Assembly (NCBI GenBank): GCA_016926755.1
Contig: JAFGNZ010000310.1
Span: 1 to 41,208, forward strand
Source of the DNA: Myxococcaceae bacterium
GTDB lineage: Bacteria > Myxococcota > Myxococcia > Myxococcales > Myxococcaceae
Direction of reading: 5' to 3'
DNA length: 41,208 bases
The notes below the pieces were generated by a model. It searched no databases, was not told where the DNA came from, and saw nothing but the letters and a program-made list of their open reading frames with translations. This document shows positions 9,761 through 20,162 of the stretch, one piece after another. Numbering within the stretch: the first letter of the stretch is position 1; every line of letters begins with the position of its first letter. The position numbers and the translations under genes were made by a program.

Positions 9761-11008
9761 TTGCGCCGCGCCGTCACCATCGTCCTCGCCCTGTGGTCCG
9801 TGGGGATCGTCCTCGCGGAGGGACTCCAGCAGGTCGCCGCGTCCGCCGCGGTGCTGCTGGCGCTGGTGCTGGCCTTTCGCAAGCAGCTGCCCCTCGAGCC
9901 GGACGTTCGAGCCTACGTGCGGGCCACGATGGCGCTCGCGGCGTGGCAGCTCCTCTCACCGGCCCTGGCGCTCGTGACGGGCGCGGCGGAGCGCTGGCCT
10001 CGGAGTGCTCGCTATGGGCAGGTGCTGGACACGGTGGCGGGCGCCGCGGTGGCCTCGATCGGCACCGTGGGCGTGCCGTGGCTGCTGCTCGGGGGGCTGG
10101 TGGCGGGCGGCTGGCTGCTGTCCTCGGCCCTGGGCCTGTTCCAGCACTTCGTCCTCTGGACCTGGGAGCCTCCCGCCCTCCTCAAGCTGAACCTGTCCCG
10201 GCTGCAGGAGAACTTCGGCACCCAGGAGCGGCCTCGCTATGCGGCCGGAGGCTTCCTCTTCCACCGGCTGCGCTTCTCGCACGGGGCGATCGCGAGCCTG
10301 GGGCCCGCGCTGGCCGTGCTGGCGCGGGGCAGGGGGCTCTGGCGCCGGGCGCTGGCCGGGGCGGTGGTGTGCGCGCTGCTGCTCGTTCCCTTCACGGCGT
10401 TCGCTCGCGCCGCGATGCTGACCGGGCTCGGCCTGTGCGTGCTCGCGCTGCTGCTCTTGAGCCGAGGCACGCTCCGGAAGTTGGGCCTCGCCGTGGCGGG
10501 GGGGCTGCTCGTGCTGGTGGTGCTGACGCCGGCCTGGCGCGCGCGCATGGGCCGAGCGGCGGAGAACCTCTTCGGCGGGGAGCGCTCCCAGGCGATGTCG
10601 GTGGGCTGGCGGCTGGTGAAGGAGCACCCGCTGCTGGGCGTGGGCTACGGCAACCACAAGCCCGCGGCGTTGGCGACACAGGCCGAGACGGGCATCACGG
10701 ATCTCCTGGCCACGGACGCGCACAACCTGTGGCTGACGACATGGGCGGAGACCGGGCTCGTGGGCCTGGCGCTCCTGGCCACCGTCCACCTGCTCCTGGC
10801 CCGAGCGCTCGTGCGCAGGCACCGCGCGGGCTCCCTCGCGGCCACCGGAGCGCTGCTCTCCTTCATGGGCTTCCACCTCCTCTCGCTGGTGCACTACCTG
10901 CCCTTCCACACCAGCGTGCACCTGTCCTTCGCCTTCATCTGGGGCCTGGGGCTGTGTCAGGGCAGCGAAGGGCTGGGCGCTCCTCGAGCGGAGCCGGGTG
11001 GTGCGTGA
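9761..11008 (+). CDS. O-antigen ligase / Wzy_C-family polytopic membrane protein
   Basis: 415 residues with about 10-12 hydrophobic segments. The start is TTG 9761, preceded by a clear GAGGAGA site at about 9749-9755. The large loop before the last helices contains GVGYGNHKP and TDAHNLWLTTWAETGLVGL, the Wzy_C pattern with the His of DAHN that is conserved in WaaL-type ligases. Known: family members join O-antigen to lipid A-core or polymerise polysaccharide repeats at the periplasmic face. Directly behind lptFG, the ligase role fits best, but a polymerase cannot be excluded from sequence alone. It is the last gene of the block that begins with purH. Confidence 0.75.
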   Translation: MRRAVTIVLALWSVGIVLAEGLQQVAASAAVLLALVLAFRKQLPLEPDVRAYVRATMALAAWQLLSPALALVTGAAERWPRSARYGQVLDTVAGAAVASIGTVGVPWLLLGGLVAGGWLLSSALGLFQHFVLWTWEPPALLKLNLSRLQENFGTQERPRYAAGGFLFHRLRFSHGAIASLGPALAVLARGRGLWRRALAGAVVCALLLVPFTAFARAAMLTGLGLCVLALLLLSRGTLRKLGLAVAGGLLVLVVLTPAWRARMGRAAENLFGGERSQAMSVGWRLVKEHPLLGVGYGNHKPAALATQAETGITDLLATDAHNLWLTTWAETGLVGLALLATVHLLLARALVRRHRAGSLAATGALLSFMGFHLLSLVHYLPFHTSVHLSFAFIWGLGLCQGSEGLGAPRAEPGGA

Positions 11009-11029
11009 GGCGGCGAGTGGGCCACATCT

Positions 11030-11077
11030 ACCTTAAAAAACGACACAATATGTAAAAATCCGATTACTCTGCCTTCC
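11030..11077 (+). promoter_or_regulatory. A/T-rich leader before the prepilin-like gene
   Basis: About 45 bases with long A runs and TATGTA, in striking contrast to the GC-rich surroundings, directly ahead of the ATG at 11078. This is where a promoter is expected after the end of the LPS block. I do not see a convincing -35/-10 pair with normal spacing, nor a sigma-54 GG/GC pair. Confidence 0.3.
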
Positions 11078-11449
11078 ATGCTCACCCCTCTCACCCGAAG
11101 CCGCGGACGTCGCGCCGCGGGCCAGAGCATGACGGAGGTGATCGTCATCGTGTTCCTGGTGGCGATCGGGACCATCGGGGTGGCGGGCTTGTTCGGAGAC
11201 AACCTCCGCAACCTGTTCGGGGCCAGCTCGGCGGCAGTGGCCGGCAACCCGAGCGTGGCCAACACGGGCAAGGAGACCACCCAGACGAAGTGGAGCCTCC
11301 AAGGCGGATCCCTCTCGGCCTACAGCGCGGAGTCAGGTGGCTTCAACCCGGCGGGCTCGAGCGCTCCTCCTCCTCCCGGTGGCGGCGGCGGCGGCTTCAA
11401 CCCCGGGGGGGTGAGCAACAGCGTCTCTGGGGGTGGCATCGGTCCGTGA
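11078..11449 (+). CDS. Prepilin-like protein with Gly/Pro/Ser-rich tail
   Basis: 123 residues. The N-terminus is a short basic leader (RSRGRRAAG) followed by QSMTEV and a hydrophobic stretch (IVIVFLVAIGTIGVAGLFG). With cleavage after the Gly, a Glu falls at position +5 of the mature protein, as in type IV and Flp-type prepilins. The rest is not a globular pilin domain: about 75 residues rich in Gly, Ser, Asn and Pro, with GGGGGGFNPGG repeats. No pilus assembly gene is nearby. It ends six bases from the end of the convergent kinase gene. It could be a minor pilin-like or TadE-like surface protein; processing by a prepilin peptidase is inference. Confidence 0.6.
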   Translation: MLTPLTRSRGRRAAGQSMTEVIVIVFLVAIGTIGVAGLFGDNLRNLFGASSAAVAGNPSVANTGKETTQTKWSLQGGSLSAYSAESGGFNPAGSSAPPPPGGGGGGFNPGGVSNSVSGGGIGP

Positions 11450-11455
11450 TTTCCC

Positions 11456-14560
<3,105 letters not shown>

Positions 14561-14683
14561 CGTCGCCCTCCATTCTCACCGCCCTCACGGCCATTCGGAA
14601 ACCCCCGCCGCGGCATGCTCCCGTGGGCCGGCGGACACGCGGCAGGTCGACATCCTGGAGCGAAGCGGCACAAGATTGGCGGC

Positions 14684-14863
14684 ATGGATCCCGGAACCAA
14701 GGCCGCGGTCATCATCGGGTCAGGCGTGTTCGTGCTCGGGGGCGGCTGGGCCCTGTTCTCCTGGCTGGTCTCCGTCCTGGAGGATCCGACAGCCTCCGAG
14801 GGGCAGGAGGTGGAGGAGCCCGCGGATCAGGAGGGGCCTCCGTCCAGCTCGAGCGAGGACTGA
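14684..14863 (+). CDS. Small single-pass membrane protein with acidic tail
   Basis: 59 residues from ATG 14684. One predicted transmembrane helix (residues about 7-29, AAVIIGSGVFVLGGGWALFSW), then a Glu/Asp/Ser-rich tail ending SSSSED. It is divergent from the kinase gene (123 bases between starts) and ends 26 bases before the end of the convergent glycosyltransferase. There is no obvious ribosome site, and the call rests on coherent composition and codon use. No family recognised. A longer upstream extension of the frame exists but runs into the kinase promoter region. Confidence 0.4.
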   Translation: MDPGTKAAVIIGSGVFVLGGGWALFSWLVSVLEDPTASEGQEVEEPADQEGPPSSSSED

Positions 14864-14888
14864 GCTCGTGCCGGGCCGGAGCCTCGCG

Positions 14889-15983
14889 TCACCCGCGCGA
14901 GGGGGACTTCTCGAGGATCCGCCGGTAGACGGCGAGGGTCCGCGTGGCGCAGGCGTCCCAGGTGTAGCGTGACGCCCGCTCTCGCCCCTTCTCCACCAGG
15001 GCGGCGCGCAGCCTGTCATCCCTCAGCAGGCGCAGCACGGCCTCGCTCCACGCGGGCAGCTCGTCCGGCGGCACCAGGAGCGCCGCCTCTCCCGTGACTT
15101 CCGGCAGCGCCGAGGCGTTCGCGGCGATCACGGGGCAGCCCGCCGCCATCGCCTCCAGCGCGGGCAGCCCGAAGCCCTCGTAGCGCGAGGGCAGCAGCAG
15201 CGCCTGGGCCGCTCCATAGAAGAGGGGCATCTCCTCCTCGGGCAGCTCCGTCAGCTCGCGGGTGGAGTCGGGGAACCCGAGCTCCCGAGCCGCGCCCTTT
15301 CCCGCCAGCAGGACGATGGGGATGGGCAGCCGCGGCGCGAGCTTCGCCAGCAGCCCGAGGTTCTTGTGCGCCTTGGGGTTGCCCACCGCCGCGAGGTAGC
15401 GCTCCGGCAGGGCGCGCCGGTGGAGGAAGGCCGCCACCTCGGAGGGGGTAGGGGGCTGGTAGAGCGAGTCCACCCCGGGGGCGATGACCTGGATCCGGTA
15501 GGGCGACAGGCCCAGGTACTTCGCCAGCTCCTCGCGAGAGAACTCGGACACGGTCAGCAGCGCCGAGGCGCGCCGGGCCCGCGGGCCGACGATGAGCCGG
15601 TAGTAGAGCGTGTGGACGGGGCTGTAGTTCTCCGGCAGCGCCAGGTGGTTGGCGTCGTGGAGCGTGGCCACCAGCTTTCCGCCCCACAGCCCCGGCAGCG
15701 AGAACGAGGTGGCGTGGAAGAGATCCGGCGAGAGCTGCAGCAGATCCGCCAGCAGCGTGGGTTGCTCCCGCACGGGGGCCAGGAAGTCCGCGCGGGCGCG
15801 GTGCAGCGGGAGGGAGGGCGTCAGCGCGCCCAGTCCCTCGGGCAGCCCCTCGGGCGCCGTGAGCCCCATGAAGCGCAGGTCCGGGGCGAGCGCGGGGAGC
15901 CGCCTCGCCAGCTCCAGGGCATAGCGCGCGATGCCGTGCAGCCGGCCACGGACCATGCGCAGATCGATGAGGATGCTCTTCAC
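14889..15983 (-). CDS. Family 4 glycosyltransferase
   Basis: 364 residues from GTG 15983. GT-B fold features: an N-terminal acceptor-side domain (ILIDLRMVRGRLHGIARYALEL, with the Gly-containing loop of GT4 enzymes; VATLHDANHLALPENY), then the donor-side domain with YLAAVGNPKAHKNLGLL, LPEEEMPLFYGAAQALLLPSRYEGFGLPALEAMAAGCPVI, and the E-x7-E nucleotide-sugar motif (EGFGLPALE). Transfers a sugar from a nucleotide donor to a glycan; cytoplasmic or peripheral. It starts 10 bases after the stop of the secreted Met-rich protein gene and is probably co-transcribed with it. Sugar and acceptor cannot be told. Polysaccharide genes on the other strand (17329, 18583) suggest a cell-surface glycan. Confidence 0.85.
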   Translation of the reverse strand: MKSILIDLRMVRGRLHGIARYALELARRLPALAPDLRFMGLTAPEGLPEGLGALTPSLPLHRARADFLAPVREQPTLLADLLQLSPDLFHATSFSLPGLWGGKLVATLHDANHLALPENYSPVHTLYYRLIVGPRARRASALLTVSEFSREELAKYLGLSPYRIQVIAPGVDSLYQPPTPSEVAAFLHRRALPERYLAAVGNPKAHKNLGLLAKLAPRLPIPIVLLAGKGAARELGFPDSTRELTELPEEEMPLFYGAAQALLLPSRYEGFGLPALEAMAAGCPVIAANASALPEVTGEAALLVPPDELPAWSEAVLRLLRDDRLRAALVEKGRERASRYTWDACATRTLAVYRRILEKSPSRG

Positions 15984-15993
15984 GTCCCGCGGA

Positions 15994-17190
15994 TCAGGGA
16001 ACGCGCTTGAGGCTGAAGCGCGAGTTCACCTTCATGCTCCCCATGCCTCCCATGGACATGTCGGAGGCCATGGTCCCGGCGAGGGTCATCAGCTTGCCGG
16101 CGGCCACGTCGAACCCGCAGGTGACGTCGAAGGCCATCTTCATCCCGGCCGACGGCGCCCCACCCGCGGCCATGCCCTCGCCGCCCGGGGCCCCGCCCAT
16201 GTCCATGCCGCCCATGTCCATGCCGCCCATGTCCATGCCGCCCATGTCCATGTCACCGGAGGGCATCTCGCCCATCTCCTCGCCGGTGTCCTCCGTGTCC
16301 CCCGCGCCCATCTCCATCTCGTCTCCCTCGGCGGAGGCGTGGACGACGGCGGCCTTCTTCTTGGAGGAGCCGCGAGCGTGGACCACCTGCTGATCGGCCG
16401 ACGTGGGGACCTCCACCTTCTTGCCATCCATCCGGCTGCGGAGCTTCGCGAGCGTGCCCTCGAGCGCGGAGAGCTCCACGGAGATCTTGCCGAGCGGCAT
16501 GGCCACGTCCACGCGGCTCCCCGGCTCCATGCTCCCCTCGGGCAGCACCATCATGTCGAAGATCTGCTTGGGGAGGACGTCCACGCCCGGATCCTCCTGC
16601 TTGATGACGACCTTCTTGAGCGCGGGCGGGCGCTCGGTGACCTTCATGGAGGCGGTGACCTTGCCGGTCTTCGGATCGACCGCCGCCACCACGTCCACCT
16701 GCTGGTTGCCCACCGTGGCGGAGCCGGAGGCGGAGGTGGGCCCCGCGTGGGCCTTGACGCCGACGAAGACCTGGTCGTCCTGCATGTAGACGGTGACCAT
16801 CTGGTAGAACTTCGCGTGGCCCTTGCGGTCGACCTCGGCCTTCACCACGCGCGCGGCGGGAGGGATCTGGGCGATGCTCGCGACCTTGGCCCCGCCCTGG
16901 AAGAGGTCGAGCTTCTCGACGGTGAGCTCCACGTCGGCGGTGCCATCCTTGCGGACCGCGAGCACCTTCTGGGTGAAGTTCGTCTGGACCTTCATCCGCA
17001 TGCCAGCCCCGCCCATGGCGGCCATGCCGGGCATCCCGCCGGACATGGCCATCTCGAAGACCGTGTCGTCCTCGTACTGGAAGCGGTGCTTGTCGCCCTT
17101 CTTCCACTGGTAGTTCAACTCCACCGCGAGCGCGGATGACGAGACGAACAGCGCGAGGCCTGCGGCAAGGACACGAGACAGTCGAAGCAT
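15994..17190 (-). CDS. Secreted Met/Asp/Gly-rich protein of unknown function
   Basis: 398 residues from ATG 17190; an in-frame longer version lacks a signal sequence at its front. A clear Sec signal peptide (MLRLSRVLAAGLALFVSSSALA) precedes VELNYQWKKGDKHRFQYED, a start reminiscent of DUF6263-like exported proteins (weak recollection). Residues about 38-55 are Met-rich (MAMSGGMPGMAAMGGAGMRM). In the C-terminal third four tandem MDMGG units are flanked by more Met/Glu-rich sequence, then a final stretch with a possible disulfide pair (TCGFD). Met-rich segments can bind copper(I), which is a possibility only. Divergent from the glycosyltransferase at 17329 (138 bases) and followed by another glycosyltransferase 10 bases after its stop. 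Confidence 0.75.
   Translation of the reverse strand: MLRLSRVLAAGLALFVSSSALAVELNYQWKKGDKHRFQYEDDTVFEMAMSGGMPGMAAMGGAGMRMKVQTNFTQKVLAVRKDGTADVELTVEKLDLFQGGAKVASIAQIPPAARVVKAEVDRKGHAKFYQMVTVYMQDDQVFVGVKAHAGPTSASGSATVGNQQVDVVAAVDPKTGKVTASMKVTERPPALKKVVIKQEDPGVDVLPKQIFDMMVLPEGSMEPGSRVDVAMPLGKISVELSALEGTLAKLRSRMDGKKVEVPTSADQQVVHARGSSKKKAAVVHASAEGDEMEMGAGDTEDTGEEMGEMPSGDMDMGGMDMGGMDMGGMDMGGAPGGEGMAAGGAPSAGMKMAFDVTCGFDVAAGKLMTLAGTMASDMSMGGMGSMKVNSRFSLKRVP
16196..16255 (-). repeat. Four tandem 15-base units coding MDMGG
   Basis: The plus-strand unit CCCATGTCCATGCCG is present three times identically and a fourth time with changes in the last bases, inside the Met-rich secreted protein. Near-perfect identity at synonymous positions points to recent slippage or unequal exchange, so copy number may vary between strains. 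Confidence 0.85.
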
Positions 17191-17328
17191 GGGGGTATTC
17201 TCCGGGGAGTGAAGACCGGGAAACGGCCGCACGCTACCACTGCCTGTGTGTCCGCACGAGGCAAGCAAGCGGGCGGATCGAGCGCGAAGCCGTGGCACCC
17301 GCGCGTCCGGATGCTAGAAGGGCGCCCC

Positions 17329-18462
17329 GTGAAGGTCGCCCTCGTCCATGACTGGCTCGTCACCCTGCGCGGCGGCGAGCGCGTCCTCGAAGCGCTCTGC
17401 GAGCTGTTCCCCGACGCGGACGTCTACACGCTCATCCACCAGCGCGGCTCGATGCCTCCCGCCATCGAGAGCCGGCGCATCTACACCTCCTTCCTCCAGA
17501 AGCTCCCCGGCATCCACACCCGCTACCGGCACTTCCTCCCGCTCTTCCCCCGCGCCATCGAGTCCTTCCACCTCGACGGCTACGAGCTCGTCCTCTCCTC
17601 CAGCCACTGCGTCGCCAAGGGGATCCGCAAGCCGCCCGGTGCCAGGCACCTCAGCTACGTCCACGCGCCCATGCGGTACATGTGGGATCTCTTCGATGAC
17701 TACTTCGGGCCGGGGCGCACCTCGCTGCCCGTCCGGATGGCCGCGCTCGGCGCGCGCCCCTGGCTCCAGCGCTGGGACCGAAAGACGGCCGCGGGCGTGG
17801 ACCGCTTCCTCGCCAACAGCCGCAACATCGCCGGGAAGATCCGCCGCTTCTGGGATCGGGACGCCGGCGTCGTCCACCCGCCCGTGGACCTCGAGCGCTT
17901 CTGCGCCGCGCCCACCGAGGGCACCGGCCGCGGCGGCTACTTCCTCTGGCTCGGCGCCTTCGCCCCCTACAAGCGGCTCGACATCGCCCTGGAGGCCTTC
18001 CGCACCCTGGACGCCCCGCTGTGGGTCGTCGGCACGGGGCAGGAGGCCGCCAGGCTCACCTCCGGGCCGCTGCCGCCCCGCATCCGCTTCCTCGGCAACG
18101 TGCCGGACGAGGAGGTCCCCGCCCTCTACCGCGACGCCCGCGCGCTGCTCTTCACCGGCGAGGAGGACTTCGGCCTCACCCCCCTGGAGGCCCAGGCCAC
18201 CGGCCGGCCCGTGATCGCCTACGCCCGAGGCGGAGTGCTGGAGACCGTCACCCCGCGCACCGGCCTCTTCTTCTCCGAGCAGACCCCCGCCGCGCTCGCC
18301 GCCGCCGTGCGCCAGTTCGACGCCTGGGAGGCCGGCTTCCGCCCCGAGGAGGCCCGCGCCCAGGCTCGGCGCTTCTCCAAGGAGTCCTTCCAGCGCGGGA
18401 TCATGGCGGAGGTGGAAGCGCTCCTCGGCTCGCCTGCCCCCGCCCGCGCCGCCGGGCTCTGA
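17329..18462 (+). CDS. Family 4 glycosyltransferase (mannosyltransferase-like)
   Basis: 377 residues from GTG 17329, which has GAAGGGC six bases upstream and gives the typical family start KVALVHDWLVTLRGGERVLE; an ATG at 17311 would add six residues. GT-B fold: N-terminal domain with the GGER loop, HLSYVHAPMRYMWDLFDDYFG and FLANSRNIAGKI; C-terminal domain with YFLWLGAFAPYKRLDIALEAF, VVGTGQEA, RIRFLGNVPDEEVPALY and EEDFGLTPLEAQATGRPVIAY with the E-x7-E motif. This subgroup is common in capsule and O-antigen clusters, often as mannosyltransferases; the sugar is not proven. 120 bases before the start-sugar transferase at 18583, so both may act on the same exopolysaccharide. Confidence 0.85.
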   Translation: MKVALVHDWLVTLRGGERVLEALCELFPDADVYTLIHQRGSMPPAIESRRIYTSFLQKLPGIHTRYRHFLPLFPRAIESFHLDGYELVLSSSHCVAKGIRKPPGARHLSYVHAPMRYMWDLFDDYFGPGRTSLPVRMAALGARPWLQRWDRKTAAGVDRFLANSRNIAGKIRRFWDRDAGVVHPPVDLERFCAAPTEGTGRGGYFLWLGAFAPYKRLDIALEAFRTLDAPLWVVGTGQEAARLTSGPLPPRIRFLGNVPDEEVPALYRDARALLFTGEEDFGLTPLEAQATGRPVIAYARGGVLETVTPRTGLFFSEQTPAALAAAVRQFDAWEAGFRPEEARAQARRFSKESFQRGIMAEVEALLGSPAPARAAGL

Positions 18463-18582
18463 CACCCGTGCCAGAGGGCGCTCCGTTTTCCAGACGCCCC
18501 CGCGCCTCCCCTCGCGCACGGCTCCGTGGGTACACGACACAACCCCTTGGTTTCACGGGGCTTTGCATGCTAGGAGGCCCTC

Positions 18583-20073
18583 GTGTCCCAGCGGCCTCGC
18601 GAGCGTCAACACCGCGAGGAGGGGCGTGAGGTTTGCATCAGCGGGGCCGACCGTTTGGCAGGCCAGAGGAGTCCCGGCGTGTTCAGTCGTCTCCAGCGCT
18701 TCTATACGTCCATCAAGGTCGCCACCGACATCCTGATGCTCGCGGCGGCGTTCGGCATGGCGTACGCCACGCGCTTCATCGGCGTCATCCCCGTCACCTA
18801 CGGCATCCCCCCGCTGGAGGAGACGCTCTTCTCCCTGGCGGTGGCGCTCGTCGTCTTCCCCGCCGTCTTCCACCAGCGCAACCTCTACACCACCAACCGC
18901 TCGCGCACCCATATCGGGGAGCTGTTCGCGGTCTTCAAGGCCTCCATCACCGCGACGATCGTCGTGGTGGCCGTCATCTACTTCACCCGCGAGCGCTATT
19001 CGCGCCTCACCCTCGCGCTCTTCATGGGCTACGCGCTGGTGCTGGTGTCGGTGACGCGGCTGCTGCTCCGGCTGGCGCTCGCCGAGGTCCGCCGCCGCGG
19101 CTACAACCTGAAGAACATCCTCGTCCTCGGCGAGGGAGATCTCGGCCGGCGCGTCGTGGAGACGGTGAGGGATCACCGCGAGCTGGGCTTCCGCGTGGTG
19201 GGCGTGCTCGCGCTGGATCCGGAGAAGGCGCGCCGGAAGGTGCGCGGCGCGCCCGTGCTGGGCCGGGTGGAGGACGTGGAGCAGGTGCTGGACTCGCAGC
19301 AGGTGGACCAGGTCATCATCGCGCTGCCGCTGGAGCAGCAGCCCGTGGTGAAGCAGCTCATGGAGCAGCTGGCCCTGCGCACGGTGGACGTGAAGGTGGT
19401 GCCGGACCTCTACCAGTACATCACGCTCTACGGCGGGCTGGAGGAGTTCGGCGGCCTGCCCATCATCAGCCTCCAGGGCGATCCCATGGACGGCTGGAGC
19501 CGGGTGGCCAAGCGCGCCTTCGACATCGTCTTCGCGCTGGTGGCCATCGCCCTGACCGGGCCCCTCATGCTGCTGACGGCGGCGCTGGTGAAGCTCACCA
19601 GCCGCGGCCCCGTCCTCTACAAGCAGGAGCGCATGGGGATGGATGGGCGCACCTTCCCCATCCTCAAGTTCCGCACCATGCGCATCGACGCCGAGGTGAC
19701 GGGCGCGGTGATGGCCAGCAAGGATGATCCGCGGCGCACGCCCATCGGCACCTTCCTGCGCAAGTACTCCATCGACGAGCTGCCCCAGTTCTTCAACGTG
19801 CTGGTGGGGGACATGAGCCTGGTGGGCCCGCGCCCCGAGCGCCCCGTCTTCATCGAGGAGTTCAAGCGGCAGATCCCGCGCTACCACCTGCGCCACAAGG
19901 TGAAGGCGGGCATCACCGGCTGGGCGCAGATCAACGGCCTGCGCGGCCAGACGTCCATCCAGAAGCGCATCGAGTACGATCTCTATTACATCGAGAACTG
20001 GTCGCTCTTGATGGACGTGAAGATCCTGGTGCGCACCGCGCTGGGCGGCTTCCTGTCGAAGAACGCGTACTGA
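18583..20073 (+). CDS. Undecaprenyl-phosphate hexose-1-phosphate transferase (WcaJ/WbaP family)
   Basis: 496 residues from GTG 18583; TAGGAGG at 18571-18577 settles the start. Four N-terminal transmembrane helices (e.g. ATDILMLAAAFGMAYATRFI), a Rossmann-like CoA-binding-type domain (ILVLGEGDLGRRVVETVRDH), a further helix (RAFDIVFALVAIALTGPLMLL), then the bacterial sugar transferase domain: SRGPVLYKQERMGMDGRTF, LKFRTMRIDAE, RKYSIDELPQFFNVL, GDMSLVGPRPERP, and the final GITGWAQINGLRGQ. Known: such enzymes move hexose-1-phosphate from a UDP-sugar to undecaprenyl phosphate and start repeat-unit assembly for exopolysaccharide or capsule. Length and order match the full-length polyprenyl glycosylphosphotransferases; myxobacteria have several paralogues (e.g. 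EpsZ type), and I cannot say which this is. Confidence 0.92.
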   Translation: MSQRPRERQHREEGREVCISGADRLAGQRSPGVFSRLQRFYTSIKVATDILMLAAAFGMAYATRFIGVIPVTYGIPPLEETLFSLAVALVVFPAVFHQRNLYTTNRSRTHIGELFAVFKASITATIVVVAVIYFTRERYSRLTLALFMGYALVLVSVTRLLLRLALAEVRRRGYNLKNILVLGEGDLGRRVVETVRDHRELGFRVVGVLALDPEKARRKVRGAPVLGRVEDVEQVLDSQQVDQVIIALPLEQQPVVKQLMEQLALRTVDVKVVPDLYQYITLYGGLEEFGGLPIISLQGDPMDGWSRVAKRAFDIVFALVAIALTGPLMLLTAALVKLTSRGPVLYKQERMGMDGRTFPILKFRTMRIDAEVTGAVMASKDDPRRTPIGTFLRKYSIDELPQFFNVLVGDMSLVGPRPERPVFIEEFKRQIPRYHLRHKVKAGITGWAQINGLRGQTSIQKRIEYDLYYIENWSLLMDVKILVRTALGGFLSKNAY

Positions 20074-20112
20074 GCGAGCCCCACCCTGCGGCCGCGGCCC
20101 CCTCGCTCCTGT

Positions 20113-20136
20113 CCCTCGCCCGGCGCGAGGCGAGGG
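20113..20136. terminator. Hairpin between convergent genes
   Basis: Perfect 8-base arms CCCTCGCC and GGCGAGGG with an 8-base loop, flanked by further partly complementary bases (CTCCT / AGGAG). It lies between the ends of the sugar transferase (20073) and the protease (20163). No U-run follows on either side, as is common in GC-rich genomes; a bidirectional stop is likely. Confidence 0.6.
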
Positions 20137-20162
20137 AGAGGAGGAGGGGCCGCGCTGAGGGG

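Noticed and set aside
18540-18582. Sigma-54 promoter before the sugar transferase
   Set aside because: A GG and a TTTGC occur but are 16 bases apart instead of 12.
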